Under the pieces are notes generated by a model, which was given only the letters and a program-made list of their open reading frames with translations, was not told the DNA's origin and did no database searches. From Acanthamoeba castellanii str. Neff (taxonomy: Eukaryota; Discosea; Longamoebia; Acanthamoebidae), in assembly GCF_000313135.1 (NCBI RefSeq), contig NW_004457674.1, positions 21,323 to 48,036 on the forward strand: 26,714 bases of DNA, read 5' to 3'. The first letter of the stretch is position 1. Each line of letters starts with the position of its first letter. Both the position numbers and the translations under genes were made by a program. Of this stretch, positions 18,829 through 26,714 are shown piece after piece.

Positions 18829-19488
18829 CTAAAAGTTGGTGCCCTCAGGAGGCTGCGAGAGCTTCCTGTTCTGCGCAGAAGTCATCTCGTTGCGCAGGCC
18901 CACAAGTATCGTCTCGATGCTGTACTCCTCCTTCCACTGCGCCAGAATGGCGAAGCCACGAGGATCAACCTGCAGATGAAGATTTGAGCAAATTGCACCG
19001 CGCGCGGCAAGGTCGCCAAGCAACGTGCATGTGATGGTGGCATACCGTGCCGTTGGACTGGTTGACGCAGGCCATGTTTACGCGAGACACGAATTTCACA
19101 AGAGGGGGCCTCTGGGGATACTCGTTGCCGCAGTTGATGTGAACGGTGTAGATGCGGCCCTCGTGAACAGACTGCATCGGCCCAGATTAAGAGGCGAAAA
19201 GAACGCGACGCAGTAAAAGGAGGAGGGGAATACGTTAGGCGGGCCGATGATGGTGCCAGCCCAGCTGGAGAGCATGCTGTCATCGGGATCAGCGAGACCA
19301 TAGCTCACAGCACCGTCACCGACGCCCTTTTCGCCCTTCTCCAGCTCCTCAAGAAGCTTGAAGTTGCGGGGGACTACGGTGGCCAGCGAGGAAATCGATC
19401 AATTACTCCAACCGCGTTTGATCTTAAGATAAGGCCATGGGCAGGAACTGGTGGGGTGGTACGCACTCTTGATGCCAGCCTTCGCCAT
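18829..19488 (-). CDS. UBE2V: Ubiquitin-conjugating enzyme E2 variant (UBE2V/MMS2 type)
   Basis: Four exons, 142 residues, near the 145 of human UBE2V2: 19488-19467, 19373-19234, 19171-19046, 18969-18829. Blocks [64 protein letters not shown] and [11 protein letters not shown] match UEV1/MMS2 in order. Where active E2 enzymes carry the catalytic Cys, this protein has the TVDPRGF stretch without Cys, as in all UEVs. Known: UEVs pair with Ubc13 to build Lys63-linked ubiquitin chains in DNA damage tolerance and signalling. Convergent with NDUFA13 and divergent from MDH. Confidence 0.93.
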
Positions 19489-19696
19489 TGTGTTGTGTTC
19501 TAAAATTGATGGATTGGCCCCTGCAAAAATATGCTCACCGAAATGGCCAACTCGAAGGAATACGCAGCGCTGGAATGTGGAGCGAAATTCGATTCGCCGG
19601 CGTGCCAGTTATTAATGTCGACATCGGTTTCTGCTGGCGCGCTGCGCCGGTCGTGTCTTCGTCTTGCAGCATCCAGCGGATTGAAATCAAATCAAC
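19489..19696. promoter_or_regulatory. Shared upstream region of divergent UBE2V and MDH genes
   Basis: 208 bases between two start codons pointing away from each other. It must carry both promoters and 5' UTRs. No TATA-like element stands out at a usual distance from either start. Confidence 0.5.
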
Positions 19697-21634
19697 ATGC
19701 GCAGGGGTCTTTCTACCGTTTCCAGGAGCGCCACCGGTAAGCGTCAAGATCTTTATTCGCCCACTCCCCTCCCTCGCGCAGCAGGGATCAATCACACTGG
19801 GATCAATGGGGTTACGTCTAAAGTTTTGCTTGTTATTGCCTTAGTGTTCGGCAAGCAGGCGTGCCTCGCCTCCTCCACCCTCAGGGTTGACCGCAGGGCC
19901 TACGCTACCTCGCCTGTACGATTAATGCCAACCACTGGTCCGTTGAAGCGTTAGGCTCACTAGAAAATTTGCTACACATTAGGAGGATGCCGCCCTTGAG
20001 GCTCAGATCGAGAAGGTCCTCGACCTCGTCAAGAAGCAGGGCAACCTCGTACGATTTCCCTTAATTCTCCGAAACTGGCGGCACATGCGGCTTGGATCGT
20101 CATGGTTCGCTCATGGGTTAAATCCACCACGCGCAGGGCTCTGAGAAGCTCACCGTGAGGAAGCTCACTGAGCTCAGGCAGACCGTGCCCGAGATTGATC
20201 GCGCTCTCAGCAGCGTTGGCGACTCGGCCGTCAAGTACATGGCCGAGCTCGAGAAGCCCGGTGCTGGCCCCCTCTCCGCCGTGCCCCCCGTGCGCGTCAC
20301 CGTCACTGGTGCCGCCGGCGCCATCGGCTACGCCATGCTCTTCCGCATTGCCAGGTACAATGCGTTTCACCATTGGCAATCATCGCTTCTTCGATGTCGC
20401 TAAATCACACATTTGACGTGTAGCGGTGAGATGCTGGGCAAGCACCAGCCCGTCATCCTGCAGCTCCTCGAGCTTGAGCCCGCCATGAAGGCCCTTGAGG
20501 GTGTCATCATGGAGCTCAAGGACTGCGCTTTCCCCCTGCTCCACGGCGTCACCGCCTCGAGCGACGTCAACAAGGCCTTCGAGGGTGCTGATTTCGCCAT
20601 GCTCGTTGGTGCCAAGCCCCGCACCAAGGGTATGGAGCGCGGCGACCTCCTCAAGGAGAACGCCAACATCTTCTCGTCCAGGGCAAGGTACCAATCGCAA
20701 TTGGTGTCAATTTACAGCTCGAGGGGGGCGGAGCTTTCATATTCTGCACTTACCATTTCTGACATACATTGCAATCATTAGGCTCTCAACAAGGTGGCCA
20801 ACCGCGACACTCTCCGCGTTTGCGTTGTCGGCAACCCTGGTACGTCACACTCGCAAAGTGAATGAATCTTGAGCAACGAATGTAATCTAATCCCTCTATT
20901 TTTGCGAAACAGCCAACACCAACGCCTTGATTGCCTCGGCCAACGCCCCCAACATCCACCCCCGCAGATTCACCGCCATGACCAGGCTGGACCACAACCG
21001 CGGCATTGCGCAGCTCGCTGATAAGCTGAAGTGCAAGGTCACCGACATTGAGCGCTTCGCCATCTGGGGTAACCACTCGGCCACCCAGTACCCCGACATC
21101 TCCCACACTCAGATCAACGGCAAGTGGGCGAAGGACCTCGTCGACGAGAAGTGGGTCAAGGACACCTTCATCCCCGACGTGCAGCAGCGTGGCGCTGCCA
21201 TCATCGCCGCCCGCGGTTCCTCGTCCGCCGCCTCGGCCGCCAACGCCGCCATTGAGCACATGCGCGATTGGGTCAAGGGCACCAACGGCCAGTGGACCTC
21301 CATGGGCGTCTGGACCGGCAACGGCAAGGTCGGCGACTACGGCACCAGCCCCGACATCTACTACTCGTTCCCCGTGGTCTGCGCCGACGGCGAGTACACC
21401 ATCGTCCAGAACGTCCCCGTCGACAAGTTCTCCGCCGAGAGGATGCAGAAGACCGTACGCGCTCCTCCCCGTGAACCAAACACTCCCGTAGTGTCACTAA
21501 CAAAAACAACCGACAATCAACAACCACAGAACGACGAGCTTGTCTCGGAGAAGAACGGCGTCGGCGAGTTGGCCAAGAGGACGACTGACCCCGCTGCCCT
21601 CCTCAAGGAGCAGTACAAGGGCGGCAAGCAGTAA
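19697..21634 (+). CDS. Malate dehydrogenase with mitochondrial-type leader; one apparent frameshift
   Basis: Eight exons: 19697-19736, 19845-19915, 19983-20048, 20137-20354, 20424-20687, 20782-20839, 20913-21454, 21530-21634, about 454 residues if one base is allowed for. The leader [13 protein letters not shown] through RRAYATS is basic, Ser/Thr-rich and free of acid, like a mitochondrial presequence. About 75 mostly helical residues follow, before the NAD-binding motif TGAAGAIGY (about 116-124). Then come [41 protein letters not shown] and the catalytic His in [11 protein letters not shown]. This is the cytosolic-type MDH clade. Known reaction: malate + NAD+ to oxaloacetate + NADH. Odd: at exon 5's end the frame needs SSQGK before ALNKV, but the sequence TCGTCCAGGGCAAG is one C short, so exons 5 and 6 do not join in frame. 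An indel in the sequence is the simplest reason. Confidence 0.88.
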
Positions 21635-21828
21635 ACACAAAGCGGAACGATGCGTCCCTCTCCACATCCAGCCCCGAAATACCCTTGCTCCCCCCTCTTC
21701 AAGCCAGCTGTCTTTCCAGGCCAGCTGTCGTATGTCTATTCCCCCCCAACTCAACAAACTTTATCATCACACACGCGCGTCCACCTCTTCTTCTTCGTCT
21801 TCTCTTTATGATCCGTTTTATCGTTTTT

Positions 21829-22965
21829 TTACTGCGCGGGCTGAGGTTGGGCGGCGTCGATCTTAGCGAGGATGTGCGGCAGGAAGTGGCGGCCGTACCT
21901 CTGCTGCAGCTCCGGCAGCTTCCAGTCGTCGCCCGTCACCGTCCCGCGGCACTGGGATACACCACACGAACGCGCGGTCAGTCGCGGGAGCGCGTGTTGT
22001 GTGCGGTTCGGTCGTAGGAGCGCGCGTGTTGTGTGCGGTTAGGATCGGGGGAAAGAGACGACGAGCGCTACCTTGGATGTGCCGCAGCGGCAGTTGAGCC
22101 TGAACGCCTCGTGACATTCGGTGAGGGCGTAGTCGTAGGCGATCTCCTCGCCCTTCTTGATGTCGCGCAGCGCCACCAGCTCGTTGTCGCTCTGTGCGTG
22201 CCACGCAGTCGTGTCAGCAAGCCCGCTCCCACCTCCAGCAACACATTCGCTCTGCTGTTATTCATCAATGTTGTTGATTCGGTGAGAGAAGAAGCTCGTA
22301 CAATGTACCAGGCGTTGCCGTCGCAGGTGTGGTTGACGTAGTTCTCCTGGATCGCCTTCTTGCCCTCCTCGTCCAGCTCAACTACTCGCCCGCACCACCA
22401 TCATCAATCCCACCATCATCAACCCCACCACCATCCGGGTCCCTGTAAAGTGAGAAGCTGCAGGGTGCTCGGTAGCGTGGCGCTACACGAATCTAAAATG
22501 TGGTGGGGCACCATCACTGGGGAAGCCATGGAAGAGGTCGTCCCCGCACTGGTAGCCGAGCTCCCAGAACTGGTCCTGCTTCTCCTGTGGCCACGACTTG
22601 ATCGTCTCCATGTTGACAAAAATGCCCGGCTGCGAGTCCTACTTGACCGCACCACAGCATTGCCTGAGACACACGCACCAACCACACAATTTTTCCCTAC
22701 TTTCTGCTTGAAGGGAGGTCGTCACCTTGTCTTCAAGCCACGACTCCATGAACCAGATGACCTCCCCCTCCTTGATGTCCTCGGCCGCAAACCACCCTAA
22801 CCCCGGCACGCAACCATTACAATAAAAAAGAAAAATAAATATAAAAATGTAAACGTAAATAAAAATAAAGATTGCACCACGGCCCGCCACTTCCTTGTCC
22901 AGAGCAGTACCGTTGCCGTGGATGGCGCCTTCGGTGGACACTCTCACTTTGGGACTAAGGGGCAT
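21829..22965 (-). CDS. Compact SET-domain protein with post-SET cysteines
   Basis: Six exons closing in phase, 189 residues: 22965-22911, 22796-22726, 22638-22518, 22381-22302, 22191-22072, 21951-21829. Almost the whole protein is the SET fold: N-terminal IHGNGWFAAEDIKEGEV, the cofactor/knot motif NHTCDGN (99-105, usually NHSCxPN), LRDIKKGEEIAYDY with the catalytic-type Tyr130, and a post-SET cluster in NCRCGTSKCRGTVTG that can bind zinc with the NHTC Cys. Known: SET proteins transfer methyl from S-adenosylmethionine to protein lysine. No chromatin-reader domain is present and the substrate cannot be inferred. It resembles small stand-alone SET proteins of algae and bacteria. Convergent with MDH (194 bases apart). 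Confidence 0.88.
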
Positions 22966-23097
22966 TGGGGCACGAAGGGATGATAAGGTTGCGTCAGGAA
23001 GAAAAGAAAATGTGAGCCTGCTTGTTCTTCGTCTTCTTTTTCTTTCGCGGCGTTGCCACCAACCATTTTTTGTCTCAAGTGAGACAACAAGCACTGG

Positions 23098-23102
23098 AAA
23101 AA
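23098..23102 (-). terminator. Pol III terminator of tRNA-Trp copy 3
   Basis: T5 on the minus strand, eight bases after the tRNA, in the context TACATAACTTTTTCC. This is the flank of copies 1 and 2 with a short extra piece. Confidence 0.7.
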
Positions 23103-23110
23103 GTTATGTA

Positions 23111-23183
23111 TGAGGACGACGTGACTTGAACACGCAACCTTCTGATCTGGAGTCAGACGCTCTACCAATTGAACTACGCCCCC
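23111..23183 (-). tRNA. tRNA-Trp (CCA), copy 3
   Basis: Same 73-base sequence as the copies at 4188-4260 and 5439-5511, with anticodon loop CTCCAGA. It lies 145 bases upstream of the SET-domain start codon, on the same strand. CpG-poor DNA begins on its 5' side. Confidence 0.95.
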
Positions 23184-23648
23184 CGTGGTATTTTCCGCTT
23201 GCTAGTTTGCCAAGTTGAGAGGACAAATACAACAGGACTGAACAGGGCTGGTTGATTTGTGCCCCGGAGTTGTTTTATGTGCATGCCACCTGTGGGTGGT
23301 TTTCTTTTTTTGGTGTATTCGTGTTTCTGAAACTTGTGGTGGAGGTGCAAAAGCTTGTGTACTGTTGCACACCCTAATTTTCTGTTGCACACCAGGATTT
23401 TTTCTACACAGTGGGTGAGAGTTCACCCAAAAGTGCACCTCTGCCCTTGGAATTTCAGAAACAATATTCCTATGCTCAATTCCTGCGCCAGGAGTGTGAC
23501 CTAGCTGTCATGCCAGGATGTGGTTGCTTGACTATCAGAAAACCAATACAATGAATTAAAAGAGGGTAGACAGCACTAAGTTCAAGCAGAGCAAGCAAAT
23601 TGAAGATGGAGCAAGGTTCATCAAGGGTGGGGAGCAAAAAGAGTAGGA
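23184..23648. other. CpG-poor spacer between tRNA-Trp copy 3 and tRNA-Thr copy 2
   Basis: About 465 bases with only about five CG pairs (at 23184, near 23196, 23265, 23320 and 23486), rich in TG and CA. It contains repeated TGTTGCACACC (near 23364 and 23382). No gene is seen. The T5 terminator of tRNA-Thr copy 2 lies at 23636-23640. Confidence 0.55.
23636..23640 (-). terminator. Pol III terminator of tRNA-Thr copy 2
   Basis: T5 on the minus strand eight bases past the tRNA 3' end, in the same context (ATCCTACTC then T run) as copy 1. Confidence 0.7.
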
Positions 23649-23721
23649 TGGCGCCAATGGGAATCGAACCCATGATCTCTCCCTTACTAGGGGAGCGCGG
23701 TGCCGACTGCGCCATGGCGCC
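23649..23721 (-). tRNA. tRNA-Thr (AGT), copy 2
   Basis: Identical to the copy at 2309-2381 over all 73 bases, including the C13-C22 mismatch in the D stem. Shared flanks reach about 11 bases upstream (AGCAGGATTGG against AGCAGGACTGG) and about 13 bases downstream. Its 5' side borders the second CpG-free block. Confidence 0.95.
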
Positions 23722-24266
23722 CCAATCCTGCTACATCTGGTTGCTGAGGTTTTGTCAAGTTCTCACTGGACATAAACTGGCACCTTGTGATGACCTGGTC
23801 CAATTTTTATCAGATTGCAGGAATAATACCTCATATTTTTTTTACAACCAAGCATGCTGGTTCATGTTCAGATTTATGAGGCATGTAGCCAATGATTGAC
23901 CTACCTGTCCTACAGAGTTGTGCTCCTTCCTCCCCTTGCACATCAATGTTAACCTTGGCCTGCCCTTGCAACAGGAGATTGTTTGTGCTGGTGTTGCCAA
24001 GGAGGAGCTTGAGCATCACATTCATCATGTGCAGTGTGCATGGGATGATCTGCTGAAGTGGGAGGTGAATCAAGCACCAATATTGCATGCCATAGTTCTT
24101 CCATGCCTGGATAAAGCCTCCCATCTGTTTGTGCAGAGCTAGATACTTTATCATTTCCACATGTCTGTGGTTTTAGGTGTACCTCATCCTCTGGCCAGTT
24201 CCATTTTTCCTCACACTGGAGTGGCCACTCCTCAATGTCCAAGTCACCAATACCATCATCACCACA
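23722..24266 (-). other. Second CpG-free block with decayed coding-like sequence
   Basis: No CG dinucleotide over about 545 bases; the next are at 24267 and in the GPCR upstream region. On the minus strand two overlapping frames stay open for about 110-120 codons (24314-23949 and 24160-23831). They contain CCSHCQG, a WPEDEVHLKP stretch in one frame, and HKQMGGFIQAWKN followed by IPCTLHMMNVMLKLLLG in the other. They read like pieces of one damaged gene, but I do not recognise a family. Inference: remnant of a mobile element inserted on the 5' side of tRNA-Thr. Six-frame comparison with transposon proteins would decide. Confidence 0.4.
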
Positions 24267-24424
24267 CGTTGTGCCCTGGCAGTGAGAGCAACAAATTTCA
24301 AATTTAAAAACCACTAGAGAGCAAAGCCAATCAAATTACTGGCGACAAATAAAGCAATTTTCTTTTACAACGCGGCACACCAGGTCAAACTCACCACTAC
24401 TGAAGGTTGTTGCACACGCAAGGC

Positions 24425-26136
24425 ATGACCATAGAGTGGAGCCAGGACGAACGGAGGGTGTTTTCGTTATGCAGCTTCGTCTCGAGCCTCCTGTCCCTCG
24501 TCGGCAGCATCTTCATCTTCATCTCCTTTCTGGCCTTCTTCAAATCGCGTTGGAAACAAATCACCCACCGCCTGGTCCTCTCCCTCTCGCTCTGCCACCT
24601 CCTCCTTTCCGTCTGCTGGCTCATCGGGGGACCCCTGGACGAGGTCTCCGCCGTCACATGCCAGGTCCTCGCCCCGCTCCGCTACTATCTCTTCCTCGCC
24701 TCCTTCCTCTGGACCTCCGTCATCGCCACCGGTACTTCTTTGCCCATAATAATAATATATCACTTATTATTATTCTTATTAGTTATTCAATTAAATAAAG
24801 AGGCAATTTTAATTTATTCTTAAAATAAACAAATAGAATTATTTGTTAAAGGCCATAAGTTAGAACCTACGTCTTGACATTGTCTTTTTTTAAACAATTA
24901 TTAAATGAAAATCATTATGTCACTCTCCTGTTTGGGCAGAGATGCTGTCAATGTGGTACCGGGCGCGGGTGAACCAGTTCGGCGAGCTGGTCATTCCCCA
25001 GCCCTCCTCCGTGCGCCAAGGTACCTCCCTGGCGGGGCCTCGTCTGGAGCGTCTCCCCGGCTCTTGCTCGCGCACCAAGCTTGGTCCTCACGCAACCAAC
25101 CAACCAACCAACGACCAACAACGACAGAGTTGTGCTACCACATCGCCGCCTGGGGCATCCCTCTCGCCATCACGATCTGGCCCACCATCTTCCACCACCA
25201 GGAGCACGGCCTGTGGCAGTACGACACACAACGCACACCGCACACACCGCACACACGCACCGCACACGCACACGCACACGCATACGTCGCACACACTGCG
25301 CACAGCGTCGTTTCGTTGATGGGCCACGCCTGATGGGTAGGTGTTGGTTTGAGGACGACTACTGGACGTTCCTGTTCCTCGGGTTCGTTGCGCTGTCGTG
25401 CCTGTACTGCCTGGGCGTCTACTGCCTCGCGCTGTTCAAATACCGAACCCGATTATACGAAGCGGGTACGCCAACCGCACGACACACACGACACACACAC
25501 GACACACGACGCGCGAGTGTCCCCATATTTCTCACGGTGCGTGTGCGGTGGTGTGTGCGTGTGCATGTGTGCGGTCATGTTGCATGGTACGCGCAGGTAC
25601 GTATTCGGACATCCAGAGGTCCAAGCGAACCGAAATCAAGTTTCGCGTCACCGGATACCTGCTTGCTTTCCTCATCACATGGGTACTAACTACATCGCAA
25701 GAAATCGGTGTGTGCGGTGTGTGCGGTGTGTGCGGTGTATGGCTGACCCCACTCGAACGCGCGCGTGTGGTGTGTGTGTGTGTGTGTTTAGATTCCTCTG
25801 GCGGTGCTGCAGATCATGGAGACGGTGGACAGCACGCGCTCGGCGCCGATGTTCGTGTTCACCGTGATCTCGGCCTCGCTAGTGCCGCTCACCGGCTTCC
25901 TCGATTCGATCATCTACGGCTGGGACCGCACATTGTGGGAGTCCCTCGTCGCCTGTCTCACCTGCAGCCGCCGCCGACGAAACCGATCGCGCAGCCGCGC
26001 ACTCCTCGGCGCTGGCGGCGGCCGCAACGGCAGGAGCACCTCGGTCAACGGCGTGGCCGCCGCCGGTGGTGACAACCACCACCAGTACGGGGCAGCCCGG
26101 GAGGAGTCAACCCTTGCCTTCTCCGACAGCGACTGA
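24425..26136 (+). CDS. Class E (cAMP-receptor-like) G-protein-coupled receptor
   Basis: Six exons with consistent phases, 344 residues: 24425-24731, 24940-25020, 25128-25218, 25341-25465, 25597-25682, 25792-26136. Seven hydrophobic helices can be laid out: FSLCSFVSSLLSLVGSIFIF (1); ITHRLVLSLSLCHLLLSVCW (2); VLAPLRYYLFLASFLWTSV (3), which follows a Cys; the segment with YHIAAWGIPLAITIWPTIF (4); the WTFLFLGFVALSCLYCLGVY helix (5), after CWFEDD, whose Cys can pair with that of helix 3; VTGYLLAFLITWIPLAVLQI (6); and FVFTVISASLVPLTGFLDSI with YGW (7). The tail is basic then Ser/Gly-rich. The helix 7 block and CW in the second outer loop are typical of the Dictyostelium cAMP receptor and crl families. 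Role: surface signalling through heterotrimeric G protein; ligand unknown. Confidence 0.85.
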
Positions 26137-26202
26137 GGTCCGTGGCCCCCAGACGCCGTTATCTCTCGTAAGGCCGGCATATGCCGCGATTGGGTGTTGT
26201 AC

Positions 26203-26208
26203 AATAAA
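26203..26208 (+). terminator. Poly(A) signal of the GPCR gene
   Basis: AATAAA 67 bases after the GPCR stop codon and about 100 bases before the next start codon on the same strand. Confidence 0.55.
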
Positions 26209-26308
26209 AAATTCACCATTTTCTCCGACATGTTCATAACTTATTTTTTTTTATATTGTCATTCTCCGGTGACCACAACAAGCTGCTGACCCGAGCACAC
26301 AACAAAAC

Positions 26309-26714
26309 ATGACCTCCTTTGCTCACGTCGTGTTGTTTGGCATCTTCATCTTTTTCGCGACTGTCGCTTGTGGCGCCGACGCGGTCGCTCAATCTCTCGA
26401 CACACATCTTTCATCTTCATCTTCTTCATCTCCATCTTCTTTTGGACTGTCGCCGGCGGAGGTGGCCCAGCGACTGAACCTCACGCGCCAGCCCCTGGGC
26501 AACTACTTCCGGGCCACGTGGGAGAGCGACGGCGTCGAGGTGCCCACCTCGGTCCTGCCCCCGCGCTTCCGCGCCGGCCCTTCCCGCACCCGCTTCGTGA
26601 GCAGCGCCATCTACAACCTCTTCGCCGGCGCCGACTGTGTGGTGCCGCTCCACCGCCTCGCCGCCGACGAGGTCTGGCACGCCTACGGCCTCGGCAACGC
26701 CTGCATCACGCTCG
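26309..26714 (+). CDS. Cupin_5/DUF985 protein with signal peptide, 3' end beyond the window
   Basis: Open from Met at 26309 to the window edge (135 codons). Residues 1-28 look like a signal peptide (VVLFGIFIFFATVACGADA), followed by a Ser-rich spacer. The domain start EVAQRLNLTRQPLGNYFRAT parallels the usual LNLxPHPEGGYFRET. SSAIYNLFAGADCVVPLHRL and ADEVWHAYGLGNACITL parallel the metal-site part of the cupin barrel, with WH at the expected place. Known: the DUF985/Cupin_5 family is widespread in bacteria and eukaryotes, and its biochemical role is poorly defined. Odd: the family is usually soluble and cytoplasmic, whereas this copy seems to enter the secretory pathway. Gly replaces one Glu-Gly position in the PEGG motif (PLGN). 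Confidence 0.75.
   Translation, partial: MTSFAHVVLFGIFIFFATVACGADAVAQSLDTHLSSSSSSSPSSFGLSPAEVAQRLNLTRQPLGNYFRATWESDGVEVPTSVLPPRFRAGPSRTRFVSSAIYNLFAGADCVVPLHRLAADEVWHAYGLGNACITL

Overview
The window is nuclear DNA of a free-living amoebozoan, most likely Acanthamoeba or a close relative (inference from composition and gene content). Coding DNA is GC-rich and cut by many short introns of about 60-160 bp with GTACG/GTGCG-type donors. Genes are tightly packed. The set combines a class E (cAMP-receptor-like) GPCR, a membrane hybrid histidine kinase, an HPS1 (BLOC-3) homologue and an RCC1-type ectodomain protein. I spliced the genes by hand. For eight of them the intron phases close from start to stop or to the window edge; the exceptions are one exon of the histidine kinase and one base in malate dehydrogenase.

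Layout, left to right: 3'-truncated RCC1-ectodomain membrane protein (minus, 1-1976); tRNA-Thr; membrane-anchored histidine phosphatase (minus, 2482-4103); two divergent tRNA-Trp genes enclosing a CpG-free island (4188-5511); C2-domain protein with Pro/Gln/Gly-rich tail (plus, 5910-7385); hybrid histidine kinase (minus, 7539-11262); a 1.3-kb stretch without a recognisable gene; an HPS1 homologue of 17 exons (minus, 12583-17380); complex I subunit NDUFA13/GRIM-19 (plus, 17664-18460); UBE2V-type ubiquitin E2 variant (minus, 18829-19488); malate dehydrogenase with a mitochondrial-type leader (plus, 19697-21634); compact SET-domain protein (minus, 21829-22965); tRNA-Trp and tRNA-Thr with a second CpG-depleted block (23111-24266); class E GPCR (plus, 24425-26136); and the start of a secreted Cupin_5/DUF985 protein (plus, 26309 onward).

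There is no operon-like logic. The genes serve sensing (RCC1 protein, histidine kinase, GPCR, C2 protein), membrane traffic (HPS1), mitochondrial metabolism (NDUFA13, MDH) and ubiquitin/chromatin functions (UBE2V, SET). HPS1/NDUFA13 and UBE2V/MDH are head-to-head pairs with short shared upstream regions.

The most unusual signals are: (1) stretches of about 1,055 and 545 bp with no CpG at all inside CpG-rich DNA, each lying against the 5' side of tRNA genes; four of the five tRNAs have CpG-depleted DNA on that side, which looks like tRNA-targeted, methylated and decayed mobile DNA; (2) a hybrid histidine kinase whose H-box has Gln at the phospho-accepting His position while its ATPase and receiver motifs are intact; (3) three tRNA-Trp and two tRNA-Thr copies that are identical by eye and share flanking bases; (4) a 22-copy heptamer array inside an HPS1 intron; (5) a GC-AG intron in the phosphatase; (6) an apparent one-base frameshift in MDH.
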